A stretch of DNA of 64,000 bases from Streptococcus toyakuensis. GTDB taxonomy: Bacteria > Bacillota > Bacilli > Lactobacillales > Streptococcaceae. The position numbers and the translations under genes are program-made. A model generated the notes under the pieces. The model did not search any database. It was not told the DNA's origin and was given only the letters and a program-made list of their open reading frames with translations. Below, in pieces: positions 30,725-39,896 of this stretch. Location of the stretch: positions 1,931,001 to 1,995,000 of the forward strand of contig NZ_AP024523.1 of assembly GCF_024346585.1 (NCBI RefSeq). The letters run 5' to 3'. Every line of letters begins with the position of its first letter. Position 1 is the stretch's first letter.

Positions 30725-31051
30725 ATGTACTTTCCAACATCCTCTGCCTTGATTGAATTTCTCATCTTGGCCGTACTGGAAAAAGGGGATTCTTATGGTT
30801 ATGAGATTAGCCAAACCATTAAGCTGATCGCTAATATCAAAGAATCCACACTCTATCCTATCCTAAAAAAATTGGAAGGCAATAGCTTTCTGACAACCTA
30901 TTCTAGAGAGTTCCAAGGTCGCATGCGCAAATACTACTCCTTGACAAATGGTGGTATAGAACAGCTCGTGACCCTAAAAGATGAATGGACACTCTATACA
31001 GACACCATCAATGGCATCATAGAAGGGAGTATCCGCCATGACAAGAACTGA
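30725..31051 (+). CDS. PadR-family transcriptional repressor
   Basis: 108 residues, single winged-helix domain (LIEFLILAVLEKGDSYGYEISQ ... ESTLYPILKKLEG) of the short PadR-s2 subtype. Strong ribosome site AAAGGAGGTTTCCC. It overlaps the next gene by 14 bp. Such PadR genes before DUF1700/DUF4097 genes control envelope-stress operons whose inducer is often a membrane-active drug. Confidence 0.9.
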   Translation: MYFPTSSALIEFLILAVLEKGDSYGYEISQTIKLIANIKESTLYPILKKLEGNSFLTTYSREFQGRMRKYYSLTNGGIEQLVTLKDEWTLYTDTINGIIEGSIRHDKN

Positions 31052-31631
31052 ATACCTGACTCAGCTAGAACTTTATCTCAAAAAACTGCCTCAGGCTGAC
31101 CAAATTGAAGCCATGGACTATTTCAGGGAACTCTTTGACGATGCTGGAGTCGAAGGAGAGGAAGAACTCATCGCTAGCTTAGGAACTCCTAAGGAAGCAG
31201 CTCACGAAGTCCTCTCCAATCTTCTCGATAAAAAAATCAATGAGGCACCCGCTCAAAAAAATAACCGACAAATTTTGCATATCGCCTTGTTAGCCCTCCT
31301 TGCAGCCCCCATCGGTATTCCTCTGGGAATCGCCATCCTCGTGTCTCTGTTCGCAATCCTTGTGGCAGCCTTGACTGTCATCTTGGCTTTCTTTGCGGTC
31401 TCCATACTTGGTATCATCGGCGGATTCCTATTTTTAGTTGAAAGTTTCACTGTCCTCGCCCAAGCCAAATCAGCCTTTATCTTGATTTTTGGTTCTGGTT
31501 TACTGGCTATCGGTGCTTCTTCACTAGTCTTACTAGGTATTTCCTATGTAGCCCGCTTCTTCGGCCTACTCATTGTTCGCCTGGTGCAATTTGTTCTCAA
31601 AAAAGGAAAGAGAGGTGACCAGCATGCGTAA
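31038..31631 (+). CDS. DUF1700 membrane protein
   Basis: 197 residues. The N-terminal 65 residues are a soluble HAAS-like domain (YLTQLELYLKKLPQADQIEAMDYFRELFDDAG), then three or four membrane helices. Overlaps padR by 14 bp and the DUF4097 gene by 8 bp, so coupled translation. Function unknown, envelope-linked by context. Confidence 0.82.
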   Translation: MTRTEYLTQLELYLKKLPQADQIEAMDYFRELFDDAGVEGEEELIASLGTPKEAAHEVLSNLLDKKINEAPAQKNNRQILHIALLALLAAPIGIPLGIAILVSLFAILVAALTVILAFFAVSILGIIGGFLFLVESFTVLAQAKSAFILIFGSGLLAIGASSLVLLGISYVARFFGLLIVRLVQFVLKKGKRGDQHA

Positions 31632-32538
31632 ATGGACAAAAGGATTTCTCATTTTTGGTGTGGTGACTACCATTATCGGCTTTATCCTGCTCTTTGTAGG
31701 AATCCAATCTGACGGGATTAAGAGTCTGCTTGCCATGTCCAAGGAGCCTGTCTATGATAGTCGGATGGAAGAGTTGACCTTTGGCAAGGAAGTCGAAAAC
31801 CTAGAGATTACTCTCCATCAACACGCACTGACCATCACAGACTCTTTCGATGATCAAATCCACATTTCTTACCATCCATCTCTTTCTGCTCACCATGATC
31901 TTATCACAAATCAGAACGATAAAACGCTGACCCTCACTGATAAGAAACTGTCTGAAACTCCATTTCTCTCTTCTGGAATTGGCGGGATTCTCCATATCGC
32001 AAGCAGCTACTCTCGTCGTTTTGAAGAAGTTATTCTCCAATTGCCAAAAGGGAGAACTCTAAAAGGAATCAACATCTCAGCAAATCGCGGTCAAACCAGT
32101 ATCACCAATGCCAGCCTTGAAAATGCGACCCTCAATACCAATAATGGCTATCTCCTCCGAATTGAAGGAAGTCGTATCAAAAACAGTAAACTCACAACCC
32201 CTAATATCATTAATATCTTTGATACAGACCTTACAGATAGTCAGCTAGAGTCAACAGAACATCACTTCCACGCTGAAAATATCCAAGTCCATGGTAGGGT
32301 TGAACTGACTGCCAAATATTATCTCAGAATCATCCTAGACCAGAAAGAGAGCCAACGAATTAACTGGGACATCTCAAGCAACTATGGTTCTATCCACCAA
32401 TTCACAAGAGAAAAGCCTGAATCAAGAGGCACGGAATTAAGCAACCCTTACAAAACTGAAAAAACCGATGTCAAGGATCAACTCATTGCGAAATCTGATG
32501 ATGATATTGAACTAATATCCACACCAAGCAGACGTTGA
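31624..32538 (+). CDS. DUF4097-family membrane-anchored protein
   Basis: 304 residues: N-terminal membrane anchor (about 7-29), then a beta-rich domain with repeated short strands, the DUF4097 (adhesin-like beta-solenoid) type. The start at 31624 (MRKWTKGF) has GAGAGGTGACC before it. Third gene of the PadR operon. Confidence 0.82.
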   Translation: MRKWTKGFLIFGVVTTIIGFILLFVGIQSDGIKSLLAMSKEPVYDSRMEELTFGKEVENLEITLHQHALTITDSFDDQIHISYHPSLSAHHDLITNQNDKTLTLTDKKLSETPFLSSGIGGILHIASSYSRRFEEVILQLPKGRTLKGINISANRGQTSITNASLENATLNTNNGYLLRIEGSRIKNSKLTTPNIINIFDTDLTDSQLESTEHHFHAENIQVHGRVELTAKYYLRIILDQKESQRINWDISSNYGSIHQFTREKPESRGTELSNPYKTEKTDVKDQLIAKSDDDIELISTPSRR

Positions 32539-32563
32539 CAAAAACGCTTACATTCGCTACTAT
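32535..32563 (+). promoter_or_regulatory. Promoter with overlapping cre-like site
   Basis: TTGACA (32535-32540), 17 bp, TACTAT (32558-32563). The -35 overlaps the DUF4097 stop codon. ACAAAAACGCTTACAT (32538-32553) matches the cre consensus at 14 of 16 positions and fills the spacer. So the next gene has its own promoter, possibly repressed by CcpA. Confidence 0.6.
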
Positions 32564-32600
32564 GGAAGCATATTTATCTAACTAAAAAGGAGGTTCTACC

Positions 32601-33665
32601 ATGAAACAAGAATGGTTTGAAAGTAATGATTTTGTAAAAACAACAAGCAAGAACAAACCTGAAGAGCAAGCTCAAGAGGTTGCAGACAAGGCTGAAGAAA
32701 CGATAGCTAATCTCGATACGCCAATTGAAAAAAATACTCAAGTAGAGGAGGAAGTCTCTCAAGCTGCAGTCAAACTGGAAAGCCAGCAAGAAGAGAAAAT
32801 TGAAGCTCCTGAAGACAGTGAAGCGAGAACAGAAATAGAAGAAAAGAAAGCGTCTAATTCTACTGAAGAAGAGCCAGACCTTTCTAAAGAAACAGAAAAA
32901 GTCACTATAGCTGAAGAGAGTCAAGAAGCACTTCCGCAGCAAAAAACAACTACGAAAGAGCCACTTCTTATCAGCAAATCCTTAGAAAGTCCCTATATCC
33001 CCGACCAAGCTCCAAAATCTACGGATAAATGGAAAGAGCAAGTGCTTGATTTTTGGTCTTGGCTAGTGGAAGCGATCAAATCTCCTACAAGCAAGCTTGA
33101 AACAAGTAGCACACACAGTTACACAGCCTTTCTCTTGCTCATTCTGTTTTCTGCATCTTCCTTTTTCTTTAGTATCTATCACATCAAACAAGCCTACTAT
33201 GGACATATAGCAACTATAAACAGCCACTTCCCTGAACAACTAGCTCCTTTAACTCTCTTTTCAATCATCTCTATCCTAGTAGCAACCACACTCTTCTTCT
33301 TTTCATTCCTCTTGGGTAGTTTCGTTGTGAGACGATTTATCTACCAAGAAAAGGACTGGACGCTAGAAAAGGTTCTCCAACAATATAGTCAACTCTTGGC
33401 AATTCCAATCTTCCTCACTGCTATTGCTAGTTTCTTTGCCTTCTTTGATAGCCTGCGATTTACAGCCCTCTTGTGTGTGATTAGCATTGGAATCATTCTG
33501 CTTGCTAGTCTCCATATCATTACAAGGCCAAGTCAAGCAAGTGAAACCGACTCCTTCTATCAGTTATTCTTGTCTGTCCTTGTGAACGGAGTCATTATCC
33601 TCCTCTTCTTTGTAGCTGAAGTGGCACTGATTGGAGATTATCTTCGTATCTTGGCCTTTCTTTAA
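32601..33665 (+). CDS. Membrane protein with long acidic N-terminal region
   Basis: 354 residues. The first about 145 residues are low-complexity, rich in Glu, Lys, Gln and Thr, and likely disordered or coiled; the rest holds about five membrane segments (about 175-192, 218-240, 265-285, 290-306, 325-350). Ribosome site AAAAAGGAGGTTCTACC. Conserved in pneumococcus at this place (possibly DUF6574). Function unknown. Confidence 0.7.
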   Translation: MKQEWFESNDFVKTTSKNKPEEQAQEVADKAEETIANLDTPIEKNTQVEEEVSQAAVKLESQQEEKIEAPEDSEARTEIEEKKASNSTEEEPDLSKETEKVTIAEESQEALPQQKTTTKEPLLISKSLESPYIPDQAPKSTDKWKEQVLDFWSWLVEAIKSPTSKLETSSTHSYTAFLLLILFSASSFFFSIYHIKQAYYGHIATINSHFPEQLAPLTLFSIISILVATTLFFFSFLLGSFVVRRFIYQEKDWTLEKVLQQYSQLLAIPIFLTAIASFFAFFDSLRFTALLCVISIGIILLASLHIITRPSQASETDSFYQLFLSVLVNGVIILLFFVAEVALIGDYLRILAFL

Positions 33666-33670
33666 ACTTC

Positions 33671-33820
33671 ATACTCTTCGAAAATCTCTTCAAACCACGT
33701 CAGCTTCGCCTTACCGTATGTATGGTTACTGACTTCGTCAGTTTCATCTACAACCTCAAAACAGTGTTTTGAGCAGCCTGCGGCTAGCTTCCTAGTTTGC
33801 TCTTTGATTTTCATTGAGTA
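33671..33820. repeat. BOX element, A-B-C form
   Basis: Same order and nearly the same sequence as the copy at 11771-11918, starting ATACTCTTCG and ending TCATTGAGTA. Lies between convergent genes. Confidence 0.9.
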
Positions 33821-33888
33821 GCAATCCTGTCTTTCATGGCAGGATTTTTTCTATGTCAAAAAAGCAAGTCGATTGACCTGCTTCTGAT

Positions 33889-34749
33889 TTACTCTTCTTG
33901 TGCTAATGCTTTAAAATCTTGTCCTAGGATGGGTTGTATTTCTAATTGATTGGCATCTAATTGGTGGTAAGATGCTGATGGTAATGACTCTAGGAATTTT
34001 GCATAGTCCAAGCGGGCAATGGCTTCATAGTCTTCTGGTTTAGAGCCGTCTCCTGTAATTTGAACCAAGTCAATCTCCCACTGAACTTCCTTATCTAGCA
34101 ATTGCTCAATATAGGTAGCAGGAACAAATGGTTCTCTCGGTAATACTGTCTTGACTCCTTGAGCCAGATGGTAAACACCGTGAACTTGTCCTTCTCCATC
34201 CTGATAGAAGGAAACTCTTGCAAAGTAAGCATCTGTCTCTTGAACTGCACGTACACGTGCTTCAAACTGTGCCAAACCATCTGCCTCTAAAAAGCTTTTC
34301 AAGTCCTCATGACTAAAGAAAACAGGATTAAAAATTCCTTGGCAAATCGTAAAACGAGCTGCAGTATCTGCTAGATGGGCTTGGATACTTGCTTGGAAAT
34401 AAGCTTCAAAATCAAAACCATCTAGTCCTTCAATCTCAGTTCCTGTATAAGCAAGCAGGGCTTCTAAAAATGCTTTGATAATCTGCCAGTCTGTCTTCGT
34501 GAGTAGGTCAGGAAGATCGACACGATATGCCTTTTGATCATCAGCATAACTGACCTTAAAGAGAAATTGTGATTGCCCCACTATCGCACACTCAATATAT
34601 TCAAGACGGCTAAGAGGCTGACGAAGATAGACAGCATCATAGCTATGTGACTCCAAACCATCTACCAAGGCCAAGATGGACTTGGCAGTCAAAATCTCTT
34701 GTTCTCCTAAAATGCTCTGTTTATTTGGAATAAAAAATGTTTTCGTCAT
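33889..34749 (-). CDS. Conserved streptococcal protein, DUF4299-like
   Basis: 286 residues, soluble, acidic, no signal peptide or membrane segment. The start at 34749 (MTKTFFIPNK) is chosen because AAAGGAGTCCAGTT lies before it; the frame stays open 27 codons upstream but this part is promoter. It has a consensus cre site in its promoter, so its role is likely tied to carbon supply. Family label is from memory and uncertain. Confidence 0.65.
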   Translation of the reverse strand: MTKTFFIPNKQSILGEQEILTAKSILALVDGLESHSYDAVYLRQPLSRLEYIECAIVGQSQFLFKVSYADDQKAYRVDLPDLLTKTDWQIIKAFLEALLAYTGTEIEGLDGFDFEAYFQASIQAHLADTAARFTICQGIFNPVFFSHEDLKSFLEADGLAQFEARVRAVQETDAYFARVSFYQDGEGQVHGVYHLAQGVKTVLPREPFVPATYIEQLLDKEVQWEIDLVQITGDGSKPEDYEAIARLDYAKFLESLPSASYHQLDANQLEIQPILGQDFKALAQEE

Positions 34750-34761
34750 AACTGGACTCCT

Positions 34762-34808
34762 TTGAAATCGTTTACATATAGTATACCTTATTTTTCTGAA
34801 AGATACAA
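34762..34808 (-). promoter_or_regulatory. Promoter plus consensus cre site of the DUF4299-like gene
   Basis: Minus strand: TTGTAT (34803-34808), 17 bp, TATACT (34780-34785), then ATGTAAACGATTTCAA (34762-34777), a full match to WTGNAANCGNWNNCAW. A cre just downstream of -10 is a repression position. Confidence 0.75.
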
Positions 34809-34818
34809 AAACAAACTT

Positions 34819-34924
34819 TATACTCTTCAAAAATCAAATTCAAACCGCGTCAGCTTCGCCTTGCCGTACTCAAGTACAGCCTGCGGCTAGCTTCCTAGTT
34901 TGCTCTTTGATTTTCATTGAGTAT
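34819..34924. repeat. BOX element, A-C form lacking boxB
   Basis: Opens TATACTCTTCAAAAATC and ends TTTTCATTGAGTA; the central boxB seen in the other two copies is missing. Its end is 10 bp from the -35 of the DUF4299-like gene. Confidence 0.85.
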
Positions 34925-34975
34925 TAATTTTTGAGTAAAAAGCATAGAAAAACAGCCCCTAAGGACTGTTTAATC

Positions 34976-35962
34976 TTATACAGTAGCTGCTTGATCCAAG
35001 CTTTCACCGATAGCGGCTAGGCGCTCGACAACTTCAGCTTGTGTCAATTCATGTTCTGAAACATAGCGGTTACGTGGGTGAACACGGCACTCGTGTGAAC
35101 ATCCACGAAGGTACTTGTCTTCATTTTCTTCTGATGTCAAGATACGACGGTTACAGAATGGATTTCCACAGTTGACATAACGTTCACATGGTGTTCCATC
35201 AAACCAGTCTTTCCCTACGATAGTTGGGTTGACATGGTTGACATCTACGGCGATACGCTCGTCAAAGACGTACATTTTCCCATCCCAAAGCTCACCTTGG
35301 ACTTCTGGATCTTTACCGTAAGTTGCAATTCCTCCGTGCAATTGGCCGACATCTTTGTAGCCTTCACGGACCATCCAGCCTGAGAATTTCTCACAGCGAA
35401 CCCCACCTGTACAGTAAACCACGACACGCTTGTCCATGAATTTTTCTTTGTTATCACGAACCCATTGTGGCAACTCACGGAAGTTGCGGATATCTGGGCG
35501 GATAGCCCCACGGAAGTGTCCTAGGTCGTACTCATAATCGTTACGTGTGTCAAGGACAACTGTATCTTCGTCAAGAAGAGCTTCTTTGAACTCTTTTGGA
35601 GACAAGTAAGCACCTGTTGTTTCAAGTGGGTTGATGTCATTGTCAAAGTCGTTGTCTTCCAAACCAAGGTGGACAATTTCTTTCTTATAGCGAACAAACA
35701 TCTTCTTGAAAGCTTGTTCACTTTCTTCGTCAATCTTGAACCAGAGGTCTTCCATTCCTGGGAGACTGTGAACGTAGTCCATGTATTTTTGAGTTGTTTC
35801 GTAGTCACCTGAAACTGTTCCGTTAATCCCCTCGTCAGCAACTAGGATACGGCCTTTAAGACCGATTGATTTACAGAAAGCCAAGTGGTCTGCAGCAAAT
35901 TGCTCTGCATTTTCAATTGGAGTATAAAGGTAGTAAAGTAAGACACGAATATCTTTTGCCAT
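34976..35962 (-). CDS. trhO: tRNA uridine(34) hydroxylase, rhodanese type
   Basis: 328 residues: N-terminal acylphosphatase-like domain, central rhodanese domain with C184 and C190 in CTGGVRC, and a C-terminal Cys-rich region ([15 protein letters not shown] ... CSHECR). It hydroxylates U34 in tRNA (ho5U). The start at 35962 (MAKDIRV) matches the family; the upstream extension lacks a ribosome site. Third wobble-uridine enzyme in the window after mnmG and mnmA. Confidence 0.9.
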   Translation of the reverse strand: MAKDIRVLLYYLYTPIENAEQFAADHLAFCKSIGLKGRILVADEGINGTVSGDYETTQKYMDYVHSLPGMEDLWFKIDEESEQAFKKMFVRYKKEIVHLGLEDNDFDNDINPLETTGAYLSPKEFKEALLDEDTVVLDTRNDYEYDLGHFRGAIRPDIRNFRELPQWVRDNKEKFMDKRVVVYCTGGVRCEKFSGWMVREGYKDVGQLHGGIATYGKDPEVQGELWDGKMYVFDERIAVDVNHVNPTIVGKDWFDGTPCERYVNCGNPFCNRRILTSEENEDKYLRGCSHECRVHPRNRYVSEHELTQAEVVERLAAIGESLDQAATV

Positions 35963-36093
35963 AAGATTTGTTCTCTTTTCTATTCTTAAATTTTCAGAAT
36001 TTTTCATCTAACTATACTAGTATACCTGCTTGAGAAAACGAATGCAATTTATTTGACTGGAAATTGTAGAAAGGGATTTATCCCTGCACTCCA

Positions 36094-36396
36094 TCAGTAA
36101 CCATAACGAATCGCCGACAGTTCTCTTAATTTCTTTATCTGCTCGGCTTGACTTTCTGACAAACTCAGCTTGTTATCAATCAACACACGTGAGATATCAA
36201 CATTCATTTGACTCAGAATAAACGGAGTAGAGGTCCCATCGTTCTTTAATCTTCTTTTATAAATCACTAACTGATTTTTCAGGGGAGCAAGTTGAGGCGC
36301 AGCCTTTATATCTTCCAATAGATAATCAACGACCGTCATGGCTTCACTACGTCTTTCGCTTCCTCCGGCAAACCATTTTAATGGTGTCATACTCAT
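36094..36396 (-). CDS. Bacteriocin immunity protein (enterocin A immunity type), orphan
   Basis: 100 residues, predicted four-helix bundle, ending KKLRELSAIRYGY as in EntA_Immun proteins that protect against class IIa/IIb bacteriocins. Ribosome site AGGAGGAAA. No cognate bacteriocin or transporter adjoins it, but a CPBP protease gene lies immediately upstream on the same strand. Assignment rests on C-terminal pattern and size. Confidence 0.6.
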   Translation of the reverse strand: MSMTPLKWFAGGSERRSEAMTVVDYLLEDIKAAPQLAPLKNQLVIYKRRLKNDGTSTPFILSQMNVDISRVLIDNKLSLSESQAEQIKKLRELSAIRYGY

Positions 36397-36449
36397 TTTC
36401 CTCCTGAAATATTTGAAAAACTATCATTCCTAGCTCTCATGCTAGTATT

Positions 36450-37139
36450 TTACCCAAACACCCTATGTAAAAAAGTCAGCAAAAATGGTAATGTCGCGAA
36501 AATATTATTAATCACATGCACCGCATAGGATGGATAAATACTCTTGGTATAGCGGGTCAAACTAGCAAAGATGATGCCAGATGTTGCAAAGACGAAGATA
36601 TCTAACAAACTAGGTAGGCTTGAAAAATGAGGAAGAGCAAATAAAATTGACGGAAGAAGCAAATCAAGGCCAAATCTCGAATGCTTAAAAAAGGCATGTT
36701 GCAGTAATCCTCTATAGATTAGCTCTTCCATAAGTGGAGTCAGAAAGAACAAAGTTATATAGATACCTAGCTCAGCAAAGTTGGTCCCACTATAACCGAT
36801 CAATACAGCCCAACCTTCAGCAGTTGATTGAACATGTTTAGCTGTCTGAACGTTAAAAGAGATCTGGAGCACTACCACTAATACTGTCAAAATCGAATAC
36901 CAAAGCCATTTTTTTCTCGGAATGCGAAAAAGATAGCCGTGCCCTGTCTTAAACAGAATCCAAATCATGACTCCACTAAATAGCAAACTCAAAAGATTTT
37001 GAATCCAGACGAAATTGCCAATCTGGGAAGAAAATTGCCAATAATTTTGAACAATAAGCGTCAGATGAGAAAGACCAAATACGAAAAATAAGTAAGAGAA
37101 AACTGCACTTATTTTGAATAGAAGTTGATACTTTTTCAT
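36450..37139 (-). CDS. CPBP (Abi) intramembrane protease
   Basis: 229 residues with about seven membrane helices. Motifs: EExxxR at 138-143 (EELIYR), FxxxH at 167-171 (FALPH), and HxxxN at 208-212. These make the intramembrane metal site, and all key residues are present. In streptococci such proteins accompany bacteriocin immunity loci; the adjacent EntA-type gene fits. Confidence 0.85.
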   Translation of the reverse strand: MKKYQLLFKISAVFSYLFFVFGLSHLTLIVQNYWQFSSQIGNFVWIQNLLSLLFSGVMIWILFKTGHGYLFRIPRKKWLWYSILTVLVVVLQISFNVQTAKHVQSTAEGWAVLIGYSGTNFAELGIYITLFFLTPLMEELIYRGLLQHAFFKHSRFGLDLLLPSILFALPHFSSLPSLLDIFVFATSGIIFASLTRYTKSIYPSYAVHVINNIFATLPFLLTFLHRVFG

Positions 37140-37282
37140 GTGAACCCTCCGTTGTAAACTTGGAACATCTCTAATATAAGCGATATTTTCCTAAATCCTT
37201 ACTCCAAATCCTAAATGGTGCTTAAGATTTCCTGAATGGTTAAATAGTGATAAGAAAACACGGATATCTATGCTCTCGTTTC

Positions 37283-37330
37283 AAAAAATCACTGCCTTCC
37301 CCAGACCAACCTGAGGAAAGCAGTGATTCT
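37283..37330 (-). terminator. Terminator of the N-glycan transporter operon
   Basis: Long hairpin AATCACTGC/GCAGTGATT with inner CTTCC.../...GGAAAG pairing, then T-run on the minus strand, beyond the stop of the binding-protein gene. Confidence 0.75.
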
Positions 37331-37374
37331 TATTTTAGGAGTTAGGAATGAATACACGAAATCAATTTAGCTGA

Positions 37375-38856
37375 TTATTTTTTGTTTTTCAAGAATTCAT
37401 CGTATTGTTTTTGCATTTCGTTCAATACTTTTTCGTAGGCACCTTCAGATTTCAATTTTTCCATCAATTCTGGAATAGCTTTATCTGGGTCTACAGTACC
37501 AGTGTTGATAGCTGTATCAAATTGTTGCATTGTGTTAGAAATAGCTGAGATTTCAGATTTCACATTGTCAGTATTGAAGATAAATCCAAGCGCTGGAGAT
37601 TCTTTAGCTTCTGCCAATTCTTTCTTAGAATTTTCGATTTGTTGGTCTGTAACGTTTTCGTTGATGTAAAGGATCCAGTTGTTACCAGTGTTCCATCCAC
37701 CCATGTGAGTGTTTCCTTTGTAGCCATCAAGAACGCGAACACGGTTTTCTTTACCTTCAATTTTTTCCCAGTTCTTACCTTCTGGACCGTAAACAAGACC
37801 GTTCAAGAGTTCTGGGTTCGTATTCAAGAGGTTCAACACTTCCATTGATTTTTCTTTGTTCTTAGAGTTGTTTGAGATGACAAAGTTAGCAACTTGTGTT
37901 GTTTGGTTTTTCTTAATGAAGTTAGTGAATGATTTGATTTGGATATCTTTGTTAGCAACACGTGAAAGCAAGCTGTTACCGTAGTCAGCTGGTCCTACTG
38001 TTTCTTCACGAACGAACCAAGTATCTTGTTGAAGGTCAAATGAAGTATCGCTTGTTGCTACGTCTTTTGGAATGTATCCAGCTTCATAGAATTTGTGAAG
38101 AGTCTTCAAGTGTTCTTTAAAGCGAGGCACTTCGTAACGGTTTACGATCTTAGTAGTGTCCCCTTCAAGGTCGATAACGAATGGAAGTCCGTTTGGAACT
38201 GGGTAGTCAAAGTTATCAGATGGGATGAAGTTCTTAGTAACCGCAAATGGCACTACATCTGGAGCTTTTTCTTTGATTTGTTTCAAGACTGGTTCAAGTG
38301 TTTCATATGAAGTGACACCTGAAATATCGATACCGTATTTAGCAAGAAGAGTTCCGTTGAAAGCGAAGTTTTGAGATGATGCAACGTTGGCTGCAACTGG
38401 AACTGCGTAAATTTTACCGTTAATGCTGTTACCTTTGATGTAAGCTGGGTCAAGTGCTTTATAAAGCTCTGCCCCTTCTTTCTTATACAAGTCAGTCAAG
38501 TCAGCATAGGCACCTTTTTGAGCATTTACAACATAGTTAGATGCAAAGGCGATATCGTAGTTTTCACCAGATGATGTGATAACTGACATTTTCTTATCAT
38601 AGTCACCCCATCCAAGATATTGGATATCCAATTTAGCACCAACTTTTTCACCGATGATTTTGTTAGCATTTTCTAGCAATTCATCTAAGTTATCTGGTTT
38701 GTCACCGATTTGGTACATTTTGATAACAGTTTTTTCACCTGAAGCTGAGTCAGCAGCTTTTTTACTGTTACCTGAAAGGTTTCCACAAGCAGCGAGACCA
38801 GCAGCCAAAGCGACTACGCTAGCAGATGCAAAAGCATATTTTTTCCAGTTTTTCAT
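37375..38856 (-). CDS. ngtS: N-glycan ABC transporter substrate-binding lipoprotein
   Basis: 493 residues. Lipobox LAAC with C24, then a large carbohydrate-binding (SBP family 1/LipO-like) fold. The start at 38856 is fixed by AAGGAGTTTTTGTC. In pneumococcus the same gene (SP_0092) is the receptor for processed N-glycans. Here it closes a permease-permease-receptor operon directly next to N-glycan glycosidases, which supports that role. No ATPase is encoded, so a shared one such as MsmK is expected. Confidence 0.87.
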   Translation of the reverse strand: MKNWKKYAFASASVVALAAGLAACGNLSGNSKKAADSASGEKTVIKMYQIGDKPDNLDELLENANKIIGEKVGAKLDIQYLGWGDYDKKMSVITSSGENYDIAFASNYVVNAQKGAYADLTDLYKKEGAELYKALDPAYIKGNSINGKIYAVPVAANVASSQNFAFNGTLLAKYGIDISGVTSYETLEPVLKQIKEKAPDVVPFAVTKNFIPSDNFDYPVPNGLPFVIDLEGDTTKIVNRYEVPRFKEHLKTLHKFYEAGYIPKDVATSDTSFDLQQDTWFVREETVGPADYGNSLLSRVANKDIQIKSFTNFIKKNQTTQVANFVISNNSKNKEKSMEVLNLLNTNPELLNGLVYGPEGKNWEKIEGKENRVRVLDGYKGNTHMGGWNTGNNWILYINENVTDQQIENSKKELAEAKESPALGFIFNTDNVKSEISAISNTMQQFDTAINTGTVDPDKAIPELMEKLKSEGAYEKVLNEMQKQYDEFLKNKK

Positions 38857-38959
38857 GACAAAAACTCCTTTTTTTATTTTTAAACTTATAAACAATATAA
38901 TGATCTTAACTTCACGCAAGGGAAGTTTGGAAATGAGAAATGATTTTTCTCGACAAGTA

Positions 38960-39883
38960 CTATTCTTTCACACCACCGATAGTCAAACCTTTTACAAAGT
39001 AGCGTTGGAAGAATGGATACAAAATCGCGATTGGAAGGGTTGCGACCACAACCATGGCCATACGACCTGTTTCTTTTGGAAGAGCAACTCCCAGTTGACC
39101 AGATAGGCCGACTGCTTTGGCGATGTAATCCATATTTTGTTGGATTTGCATGAGCAAATATTGCAATGGATACAAGTTGTCACTCTTGATGTAAAGAAGG
39201 GCATTGAACCAGTCATTCCAGAAACCAAGAGCTGTCAAGAGCGTGATGGTTGCAATACCTGGTAGTGACAATGGCAAACAGATTTGGAAGAAGATCCGGG
39301 CCTCACTAGCACCATCAATACGAGCGGATTCTAGAATAGCTTCTGGAATGGTCTTCTTGAAGAAGGAACGCATCAAGATGATGTTAAATGGTGAGAGAAG
39401 CATTGGAACAATCAAAGCCCAAACTGTATCACCAAGTTGAAGTAAACGAGTTACCACGATATAGCCCGGTACCAAACCAGCGTTGAACAACATACTAAGA
39501 AGGGCAAAAATCGTAAAGAATCTGCGATACTTAAAGGTTGTCCGTGAAATAGCGTAGGCATAAGTTGTTGTGATAAAAACGTTTGTGATAGTCCCCACCA
39601 CTGTTACAAAGACTGAGATGAAGAGGGCTTGGAGGATTTTATCCTTAAACTGTGCCAAAAACTCAAAACCGTCTAAGCCAAATTGAGATGGGAAGAAGCT
39701 ATATCCATTTTGGAGGATACTCTTTTCATCTGTCACCGAAATAACGATAACGAATACAAAGGGTAGGATACAAGAGAGGGCAACCAAACCAGAAATGGTA
39801 CTAAAGAAGATATCTGCTTTCTTACTGAAGGAGTGAATGCCGACATTATCAATTTTTTCTTTTTTAATTTTCTTTTCTGCCAT
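38960..39883 (-). CDS. ngtP2: N-glycan ABC transporter permease (inner subunit 2)
   Basis: 307 residues, six membrane segments, EAA loop ESARIDGASEARIFF ... LPLSLPG near the C-terminal third. Start at 39883 set by GGAGGAGAAT. MalG-type partner of the upstream permease. Confidence 0.87.
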   Translation of the reverse strand: MAEKKIKKEKIDNVGIHSFSKKADIFFSTISGLVALSCILPFVFVIVISVTDEKSILQNGYSFFPSQFGLDGFEFLAQFKDKILQALFISVFVTVVGTITNVFITTTYAYAISRTTFKYRRFFTIFALLSMLFNAGLVPGYIVVTRLLQLGDTVWALIVPMLLSPFNIILMRSFFKKTIPEAILESARIDGASEARIFFQICLPLSLPGIATITLLTALGFWNDWFNALLYIKSDNLYPLQYLLMQIQQNMDYIAKAVGLSGQLGVALPKETGRMAMVVVATLPIAILYPFFQRYFVKGLTIGGVKE

Positions 39884-39896
39884 ATTCTCCTCCTTT

